From CAYGWP01 sp964353455 (GTDB lineage Bacteria; Planctomycetota; Phycisphaerae; FEN-1346), in NCBI GenBank assembly GCA_964353455.1, contig CAYGWP010000396.1:1-10589 (forward strand): DNA of 10,589 nucleotides, written 5' to 3'. Numbering within the stretch: the stretch's first letter is position 1; each line of letters opens with the position of its first letter. The position numbers and the translations under genes are program-made. Under the pieces are notes generated by a model that saw only the letters and a list, made by a program, of their open reading frames with translations, did no database searches and had not been told where the DNA came from. Below are positions 6,180 through 10,589 of the stretch, piece after piece.

Positions 6180-7595
6180 GTGGAGTACCCGATCTTCGAG
6201 TTCCCGATAGCGGGCGGGTCGCTGCTGATTGCGGCGATTGCGATATTCCACGTGTACCTTGCGCAGTTCTCCATCGGTGCGGCGGTGCTGGTGGCGCTGG
6301 CCGAGTGGCGGGCCAACCGGGCGGGCGACCTGGAGACGCGGGCGTTCCTCCGGAAGTACGCATTCCTCATCCTCGCGGTGCCGTACGTCATCGGGACGGC
6401 GACGGGCGTCGGCATCTGGCTGGCCATATCGGTGGTGCAGCCGCGGGCCACTTCGATCCTTATCCACCAGTTCGTGTGGGCGTGGGCGAGCGAGTGGGTC
6501 GTCTTCATAATCGAAGTTACGGCCATCTACCTCTATTTCTACACGTGGGACCGCATACGGCCGTCGGCGCATAACGCCATCGGGTGGGTGCTGGCGGGGG
6601 CATCGTGGCTGACGCTGCCGATCATCAACGCTATCCTCTCGTTCATGCTGACCCCCGGCGGCTGGCGGCCGCGCGATGGCTGGGCGTTCTGGAAGGCGTT
6701 CTTCAACCCCCTCTGGCTGCCGACGACCGGGATACGGACACTGGTTGCCCTTGCGCTGGGCGGGGCCGGGGCGATACTGCTCCTGGCGTTCGCGAAGGGT
6801 GTAAGCCAGGCGACGCGCGAGCGGATATCGCGCCTGGCGTACGGGATGATGATGCCGGTGTGGCTCTGCGTGCCGCTGGCCGTGTGGGTGTATGCGGTTC
6901 TTCCGTCGCGGGCGCAGGGGTACATCCTGGGCGGCGCGGCGGTGATGCAACTGTTCTTCTTTTTCGGGGCCGCGCTCTTCATCGCCCTGGCCGTCAGCGC
7001 AGCGGTGGCGATGGCGAGGCAGGATTACACGTCGTCGCCGTCGCGGGCGGTGCTGGTGGCGCTGGTGGCCTTCGTGGCGTACGGGAGTTTCGAGTTCGTC
7101 CGCGAGGGCATCCGGAAGCCATACATCATCGACGGGTTCATGTTCTCGACCGGTGTGACGACGGCGCTGGCCGATGGAATCGACCGCCGGGCGACGTACG
7201 AGCGCGTCAGGCGCGACGGTGTTCTGACGGCGGCCCCGTGGGCCGTGCCGGAAGGCAAATCGCCCGGCGACCTCACATCCGAAGAAAAGGGCCGCGCGGT
7301 CTATGCGGCCGCCTGCCGCGCGTGCCACACGCTCGACGGATACAACGCCCTGCGCCCCGTGGTCCGCGGCTGGTCGGAGGCCAACCTCCTGTACATGGTT
7401 GACCACGCCAACCAGATGCGGCCGGTGATGCCGCCGTTCCCCGGCACGCAGGATGAGAAGGAGGCGCTGGTGGCGTACCTGGCGTCGATAAACTCTTCTT
7501 CGCCCTGCGCAGCGGGCTTCCAGCCTTCGCCCGCCAGTACGGAGGGCGGGCTTCGGCGCAGTTGGCTCGCAGAGCAGGGCGGGCGGGGACCATGA
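6180..7595 (+). CDS. Cytochrome bd-superfamily subunit I with C-terminal cytochrome c domain
   Basis: A 471-residue inner-membrane protein related to CydA. About eight membrane helices span residues 14-308. H24 (IFHVYLAQFSIG) matches CydA His19, a high-spin heme ligand; E105 and E112 (SEWVVFIIE, then YLYFYTWDRI) match the helix III glutamates; and REGIRKPY (308-315) matches the CydA E-x-G-R-Q-P-W motif. The quinol-binding Q-loop is absent, which accounts for the shorter length. Residues 366-438 are a c-type cytochrome domain, with CRACH at 379-383 and M413 or M417 as possible sixth ligand, so the electron donor is probably a c-type cytochrome or periplasmic carrier rather than quinol. This fits the cytochrome c-bearing bd-related families (OR-C), whose function is unproven. 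The GTG start has AGGAGAGG (6164-6171) eight bases ahead. Residues 439-471 look repeat-derived. Its stop overlaps the next start (ATGA). Confidence 0.85.
   Translation: MEYPIFEFPIAGGSLLIAAIAIFHVYLAQFSIGAAVLVALAEWRANRAGDLETRAFLRKYAFLILAVPYVIGTATGVGIWLAISVVQPRATSILIHQFVWAWASEWVVFIIEVTAIYLYFYTWDRIRPSAHNAIGWVLAGASWLTLPIINAILSFMLTPGGWRPRDGWAFWKAFFNPLWLPTTGIRTLVALALGGAGAILLLAFAKGVSQATRERISRLAYGMMMPVWLCVPLAVWVYAVLPSRAQGYILGGAAVMQLFFFFGAALFIALAVSAAVAMARQDYTSSPSRAVLVALVAFVAYGSFEFVREGIRKPYIIDGFMFSTGVTTALADGIDRRATYERVRRDGVLTAAPWAVPEGKSPGDLTSEEKGRAVYAAACRACHTLDGYNALRPVVRGWSEANLLYMVDHANQMRPVMPPFPGTQDEKEALVAYLASINSSSPCAAGFQPSPASTEGGLRRSWLAEQGGRGP
7508..7556. repeat. GC-rich palindromic repeat read through as the C-terminal tail of the bd-like subunit
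   Basis: GCCCGCC (7529-7535) and GGCGGGC (7545-7551) form a 7-bp stem, in a context (GCGGGCTTCCAGCCTTCGCCC) like the intergenic hairpin repeats elsewhere in the window. It encodes the low-complexity tail SPCAAGFQPSPASTEGG, after the cytochrome c domain has already ended at VAYLASIN. The next gene's ribosome site follows directly. Confidence 0.45.
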
Positions 7596-8683
7596 ACCCG
7601 GAACTCGTGCCATCTCCCGACATGCTCGGCCTGCCGCTTTCACCCTGGATACTGCGGGCGCTGTCGGCCCTGACGCTGGCGGCGCACTGGTCGATGATCG
7701 GGGGGGCGCTGGGCGGCACGGCGCTCATGGCGGTGGAGGCGTGGCGCGCACGGCGCTCGCCAGGCGGGGCGAAACTCGGGCGCGCGATCGTCTCGTACAT
7801 CCTCTTTGCCATCTCGATCGGCGTGACGTTCGGCATCGCGCCGCTCCTGTTCGTGCAGGTCCTGTACGGGAACCTCTTCTACTCGGCCAACGTGCTGATG
7901 GCGTACTGGTGGCTGGCGATCGTGCCGCTGGCCGTCGGCGGGACGTACCTTGTGTACTTCGCGCGGCAGCGGCTGAAGTCGGGGCAACCGGCGCCGGCGG
8001 CGGCGATGGCGGCGGCGCTGGCCGTCTTCATCCTGCTTGCCGCCATCCTCGTGAGCATCACGGTCCTTTCGCAGAACCCGGAGGCGTGGCAGGGCATGTA
8101 CCGCTGGGGCGGGGCGGCGTTTTACGCGGACGGCGCGGCGTTCCGGGCGCGGCTGGCGCTGGCCCTGTGCGGATTGCTGACGGCGGGCGGGCTGTTCGTC
8201 GCGCTGCTGGGGAAACTCCACCTATTGTATGACGAGCAAGCCGAGCAATTGGCCGTGTCGCAGGGCCTGCGGCTGGCATCCGTGGCGATCCTCGCGCAAC
8301 TTGCGGCCGGCGCGGCCGTGCTGGCGACACTCCCGGAGAACCAGCGGCAGGCGGTGGCGGGCGGAGGCGAAGCGGCGTACTTCTACGTCGTGGTGGCGGC
8401 GGGGCTGGCGACGGCGGTCCTCGCGGGCCTTGCGCGGCGGAGGCCGACGCGGATGAGGGTTGTCCTGGCCGGGCTGGTGTATTTCATCGGGCTAATGGCG
8501 CTTGCCCTTGCGCGGGACGTCGCCCGTCAGGCGGCTGTCGCCCCGGTCTTTCGCGTTCCCGACATTGCGGTCAACCCGCAGTGGGGACCGTTCGCGGTGT
8601 TCCTTGCATTTCTCGTAGGCGGCGTTGCGGTGTTGGTGTGGCTGGTGAAGTTGGCCCGCGGGCCGCGGCCGGAGGCGGAGTAA
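7592..8683 (+). CDS. Polytopic membrane protein, probable subunit II of the bd-like complex
   Basis: A 363-residue protein with about eight or nine hydrophobic helices (roughly 17-50, 64-90, 98-123, 136-159, 185-208, 227-247, 262-281, 288-307 and 330-354). It overlaps the bd-like subunit I gene by four bases (ATGA), which implies coupled translation and equal amounts of the two proteins. Only two His are present, H32 (AAHWSM, in helix 1) and H210 (GKLHLLYDEQ), and no CxxCH. By position and topology it should replace CydB as the second subunit, but I cannot show CydB homology by eye. ARDVARQAAVAPVF (307-320), just before the last helix, loosely resembles the REGIRKPYII element of subunit I. 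The ATG at 7592 is preferred, with GGGCGGGG upstream; a TTG at 7562 is an alternative inside the upstream gene. A hairpin at 8688 follows the stop. Confidence 0.72.
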   Translation: MNPELVPSPDMLGLPLSPWILRALSALTLAAHWSMIGGALGGTALMAVEAWRARRSPGGAKLGRAIVSYILFAISIGVTFGIAPLLFVQVLYGNLFYSANVLMAYWWLAIVPLAVGGTYLVYFARQRLKSGQPAPAAAMAAALAVFILLAAILVSITVLSQNPEAWQGMYRWGGAAFYADGAAFRARLALALCGLLTAGGLFVALLGKLHLLYDEQAEQLAVSQGLRLASVAILAQLAAGAAVLATLPENQRQAVAGGGEAAYFYVVVAAGLATAVLAGLARRRPTRMRVVLAGLVYFIGLMALALARDVARQAAVAPVFRVPDIAVNPQWGPFAVFLAFLVGGVAVLVWLVKLARGPRPEAE

Positions 8684-8687
8684 GCAG

Positions 8688-8717
8688 CACGGCCCATACG
8701 GGCCGTGGCACACGGTA
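8688..8717. repeat. CACGGCC-type hairpin followed by GGCACACGG (copy 2)
   Basis: CACGGCCC (8688-8695) and GGGCCGTG (8700-8707) form an 8-bp stem with a 4-nt loop, followed by GCACACGGTAACA. It is the sister of the element at 4881. It starts five bases after the end of the membrane-subunit gene, between two convergent coding regions, so it could limit read-through, but there is no T-tract. Confidence 0.55.
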
Positions 8718-8773
8718 ACAAGTTGGCGCGGCGGGTCGTTCCCCTCGTGGAAGCGGATGGCCTGGAAACCGTC

Positions 8774-9220
8774 CTAACGCAGCGCCTCAGCCACAACCTT
8801 GACCAGTTCCACCAGCGGCCCCGGATACACGCCCAGCCCCACCAGCGCAAGCACCATCGCCGCCAGCACGATTCCGCCGGCGAGCGAGAGCCGCGGTACC
8901 GCGGGTGGCACGGCCCGATCCGCGGGTGGCACGGCCACAGCCTGCCCGCCTGTGGCGGGCAAAGGCACAGCGTGGCCGTGCCACCCCTGTTCAACCGCGC
9001 CGGCCCCCTCGGGCTCGCGATACATCTCAATCACCAGCCGCAGATAGTAGAAGATGCTCACCGCGCTTGCCGCGCGCCTGACGAGCACCAGCAGCCAGAG
9101 GTGGCTCTCCACGCCCGCCCCCAGGACGAAAAACTTGCCGATAAACCCCGCCGTCAGCGGCACGCCCGCAAGCGACAGGAGCATCGCCGTGAAGACCGCC
9201 GCCACGACCGGCCGCCACCC
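8774..9220 (-). pseudogene. nuoN: NuoN (NADH-quinone oxidoreductase subunit N) C-terminal fragment
   Basis: The minus strand reads the end of NuoN, a proton-pumping antiporter-like subunit of complex I: LLSLAGVPLTAGFIGKFFVLGAGVESHLWLLVLV, then SAVSIFYYLRLVIEMY, then a last helix GIVLAAMVLALVGLGVYPGPLVELV. The Lys in GFIGKF is the conserved one of the late helices. NuoN is normally about 480 residues; here only about 145 remain. Recognisable homology begins near 9220 (WRPVVAAVFTAM) and an in-frame TGA lies at 9230-9232, so the first two thirds are missing and no start is visible. Residues between REPEGAG and RLSLAGG come from a palindromic repeat. No other nuo gene is in the window. It is most likely a rearranged remnant; an assembly join is the alternative. 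Confidence 0.75.
8899..8986. repeat. In-frame palindromic insertion within the nuoN fragment
   Basis: CCGCGGGTGGCACGGCC occurs twice (8899-8915 and 8920-8936), a 21-bp period equal to seven codons. GGGTGGCACGGCCAC (8924-8938) is matched in perfect inverse at 8972-8986, and inside this is a further stem GCCCGCC/GGCGGGC (8944-8950, 8954-8960). On the nuoN strand it reads without stops as a hydrophilic Pro/Gly/Ala-rich loop containing AVPP repeats, between the last two recognisable membrane helices. Confidence 0.7.
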
Positions 9221-9231
9221 GCGAAACCCTC

Positions 9232-9372
9232 ATGACCGTCCTGCACACGCTCCGCAAACGGGTCCCTGACCCGGCCGCCGCCTTCAAGGCCGCCCTCGAC
9301 CAACTCGCCCAAACCCCCGACGCCGACCCCTTCACACTCCTCTTCCCCAAAACTCGCCCCAAGCGCACGTAA
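9232..9372 (+). CDS. Small ORF, possible C-terminal remnant of a larger gene
   Basis: A 46-residue frame beginning MTVLHTLRKRVPDPAAAFKA and ending LLFPKTRPKRT. It abuts the broken 5' end of the nuoN fragment on the opposite strand, and the frame is open upstream of the ATG without a ribosome site, so it may be the tail of a longer protein cut at the same breakpoint. The basic C-terminus and position at a rearrangement junction would fit a transposase tail, but I do not recognise the family and this is a guess. Confidence 0.3.
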   Translation: MTVLHTLRKRVPDPAAAFKAALDQLAQTPDADPFTLLFPKTRPKRT

Positions 9373-9476
9373 CTGACCCATTTTGGGTGCGCCGAAAAAT
9401 TGTGGCACGAGCATCTCCTGCCACAATCCGTTGGGGCGCCCCCCGCTTCCGCCCCAATCAGATCTCCTGCCCGACC

Positions 9477-9546
9477 CAAGAGCGCCAAGAGCGCCAATCT
9501 CCAGGGGTTGGCGCTCTTGGCGTTCTTGGCGCTCTTGGCGTTCTTG
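9477..9546. repeat. 9-bp tandem repeat arranged as a large hairpin
   Basis: Two copies of CAAGAGCGC (9477-9494) face four copies of GCG(C/T)TCTTG (9511-9546) across a 16-nt loop. The two arms are complementary, so the region can fold as a stem of about 20 bp with spare repeats. Copies alternate between C and T at the fourth base. Arrays of this kind, which read as Ala-Lys-Ser/Asn or Ala-Leu-Leu/Phe strings depending on frame, are dispersed microsatellites rather than genes. Confidence 0.7.
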
Positions 9547-9557
9547 ATGGCGTCTCT

Positions 9558-9573
9558 TGCCACAATCCGTTGG
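9558..9573. repeat. 16-bp direct repeat, second copy
   Basis: TGCCACAATCCGTTGG here is identical to 9419-9434, 139 bp upstream, and both copies are followed by a GC-rich run ending in CCCCCC. The two copies flank the 9-bp repeat hairpin. Confidence 0.65.
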
Positions 9574-9767
9574 CGCACCCCCCATTTTTTTTTCACCGGA
9601 ATACTGTTGACACGGTTCCTCTGAATACGTAGTCTCTGTGGCAAGATAGGGAAGAGAGGTGGCTTGCCGCCGCAAGCAGGCCATGACGCTTGGTCTTGCA
9701 GGGATAGGTGTTCACCGTGAGGATGCTGGCACACGGGACCCGTCGCCGGCCTTAAAAAGGGGGGCGC

Positions 9768-9890
9768 ATGTCCGTACACGGGAAGAATCGCGAGCGGCAG
9801 AGAGAATCCCGAAGCGCTGCCGACGCGGGTTTCTCAAGACGTATCCCGTCATCCACTAAAGACGGTTTGTCGCCGTCAGGCAAGTCGTAG
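9768..9890 (+). CDS. Small ORF, possible truncated duplicate of the next gene's 5' end
   Basis: A 40-residue frame (MSVHGKNRERQRESRSAADAG...) with a good purine-rich ribosome site (AAAAAGGGGGG just ahead of the ATG). Both the leader and the first codons resemble those of the LEPR-XLL gene at 9975: GATAGGTGTTC lies 65 bases before this ATG and 70 before that one, both have AAAGGGG before ATGTCCG, and RESRSAA here parallels REKRSSR there. It stops at 9888, before any LEPR-XLL motif. It may be a decayed partial duplicate or, less likely, a real small protein. Confidence 0.3.
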   Translation: MSVHGKNRERQRESRSAADAGFSRRIPSSTKDGLSPSGKS

Positions 9891-9974
9891 CGCCTTGTTC
9901 TTTCGATAGGTGTTCGCTGTGCGAGAATTTACATTCATGGCCGGTCACTAACCCTCAGGGAAAGGGGCACACAC

Positions 9975-10589
9975 ATGTCCGCAAACCGAGAGAAGCGAAG
10001 CAGCCGCACGTCAGGGAACTGGCTCACGAGAGGTTTGCTCGGCAAGACCGAAGGCGGGCCCGCCCCGAAGCCGGCCGAGCAGGGCCGCCCCTTGTTCGAG
10101 TCGCTGGAATCGCGCCTCCTGTTGTCGTCAGCCGTAGCCAATGTGGCAGGCGCTGCGACCTGCCTTGGAGACGCCGGCAACAACATCGTCCACGTGTGGG
10201 TCGCCGGGGGCAACACGTACCTCTCGGACACAACGGGCGTCACGGTAGCCAACAACTGGGTGTCTGACTCTGGAACACAGGCTCATATCTCCAATACCGT
10301 CCTCACTTCGCTGTCAATCAACGCGGCGGGGGGTACGGGCGACAGCCTCCAGGGCGATGACGTCACAAGCACATACGGCATCACCGGCGCCGACTCCGGC
10401 ACACTGACACTGGGCGCCATCACTGCGACATGGAGCCAGTTCGAGAACCTCATCGGCGGCAGCGGCGCCGACATATTCGACTTCAATGGCGGGAGCGTAT
10501 CGAACACAATCAGCGGCGGAAGCGCCGGCACAGACGTGCTGGACTACGCCAGTGTTGCCGGTCCGATCTCGGTGAACCTGCAGACGCTT
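9975..10589 (+). CDS. LEPR-XLL-type surface protein with Gly/Asp-rich repeats, N-terminal part (3' end outside window)
   Basis: An open frame of 205 codons running off the right edge without a stop. It begins with a basic 40-residue leader and the motif LFESLESRLLLSS (40-52), the LEPR-XLL signature that precedes the mature part of many large secreted planctomycete proteins. After it comes a beta-rich, Gly/Asn/Asp/Thr-rich region, with FENLIGGSGADIFDF (156-170) and ISGGSAGTDVLDYASVAGPISVNL (from 179). Such GG-x-G-x-D segments resemble calcium-binding RTX-like units that recur many times in giant adhesins of this group, so the full protein is probably long. The ATG at 9975 follows AAAGGGG by a suitable distance. 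Base use here is less GC-rich than in the genes at the left (more ACA, AAC, ATC codons). A role in adhesion or cell surface structure is inference from the family. Confidence 0.82.
   Translation, partial: MSANREKRSSRTSGNWLTRGLLGKTEGGPAPKPAEQGRPLFESLESRLLLSSAVANVAGAATCLGDAGNNIVHVWVAGGNTYLSDTTGVTVANNWVSDSGTQAHISNTVLTSLSINAAGGTGDSLQGDDVTSTYGITGADSGTLTLGAITATWSQFENLIGGSGADIFDFNGGSVSNTISGGSAGTDVLDYASVAGPISVNLQTL

Larger units (their letters stand above)
9373..9767. other. Gene-poor repeat-rich stretch
   Basis: I see no supported gene here. It holds a short hairpin ACCCA-TTT-TGGGT (9376-9388), a 9-bp inverted repeat ATTGTGGCA/TGCCACAAT (9399-9407, 9419-9427), the 16-bp direct repeat TGCCACAATCCGTTGG (9419-9434 and 9558-9573), a 9-bp tandem array, a run of nine T at 9585-9593, a small stem GCTTGC/GCAAGC (9662-9667, 9672-9677) and the first copy of GATAGGTGTTC (9703-9713). 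Reading frames through it are low-complexity shadows of the repeats. Confidence 0.6.

Noticed and set aside
5235..7643. Very long minus-strand open frame (about 800 codons) opposite the esterase and oxidase genes
   Set aside because: It is rich in Arg, Pro and His with no recognisable domain, and is the expected antisense shadow of GC-rich genes; the + strand proteins have clear motifs.
8705..9235. + strand frame of 176 codons opposite the nuoN fragment
   Set aside because: Arg/His/Pro-rich translation with no similarity, while the minus strand reads clear NuoN.
9404..9420. Sigma54-type site at TGGCACG
   Set aside because: The -12 TTGC part is not at the right spacing here or at the other TGGCAC words, which belong to the palindromic repeats.
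9477..9546. Possible small CRISPR-like array
   Set aside because: The units are 9 bp, contiguous, without spacers, and part of an inverted structure.
9607..9635. TTGACA at 9607-9612 as a promoter -35
   Set aside because: At 17-bp spacing the -10 is only TAGTCT, and no gene follows within 130 bases with certainty; too weak to list as a feature.

Overview
The window looks like a high-GC bacterial chromosome segment, most likely Planctomycetota (possibly from a metagenome assembly). The main taxonomic hints are an LEPR-XLL-type N-terminus (LESRLLL) on a surface-protein gene at the right edge, a 9-bp microsatellite of the type that encodes Ala-Lys-Ser/Asn strings, and many GC-rich palindromic repeats between genes. 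The taxonomic call is inference from composition and gene types; there is no rRNA or other marker to settle it.

Layout. Positions 2-4716 carry five + strand genes: the 3' part of leuS, a secreted HELAH zinc metallopeptidase, a GNAT acetyltransferase, a class I SAM methyltransferase and an orphan MtaA/URO-D-type zinc methyltransferase. They are unrelated in function and look like housekeeping or accessory genes strung together, with small hairpin repeats in the gaps. Positions 4717-4943 are non-coding and hold a 110-bp palindromic, MITE-like element plus a second hairpin repeat. Positions 4944-8683 form a probable operon: a secreted CE15-like (glucuronoyl-esterase-type) hydrolase, then a cytochrome bd-superfamily subunit I with a C-terminal cytochrome c domain, then a polytopic membrane partner whose start overlaps it (ATGA).

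Positions 8684-9974 are a decayed or rearranged zone: an orphan C-terminal fragment of nuoN on the minus strand with an in-frame palindromic insertion, a tiny + strand ORF abutting the broken end, 9-bp tandem and inverted repeats, a 16-bp direct repeat, and what looks like a diverged duplicate of the 5' end of the next gene. From 9975 to the right edge an open frame encodes the N-terminus of a probably large LEPR-XLL/Gly-Asp-rich surface protein.

The most interesting items are the bd-like oxidase with fused cytochrome c, in which the usual low-spin heme b558 histidine is not found; repeat-derived sequence that has become coding in two genes (the nuoN fragment and the tail of the bd-like subunit); and the duplicated leader ahead of the surface protein. 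No CRISPR array, tRNA, rRNA or convincing complete mobile element is visible.
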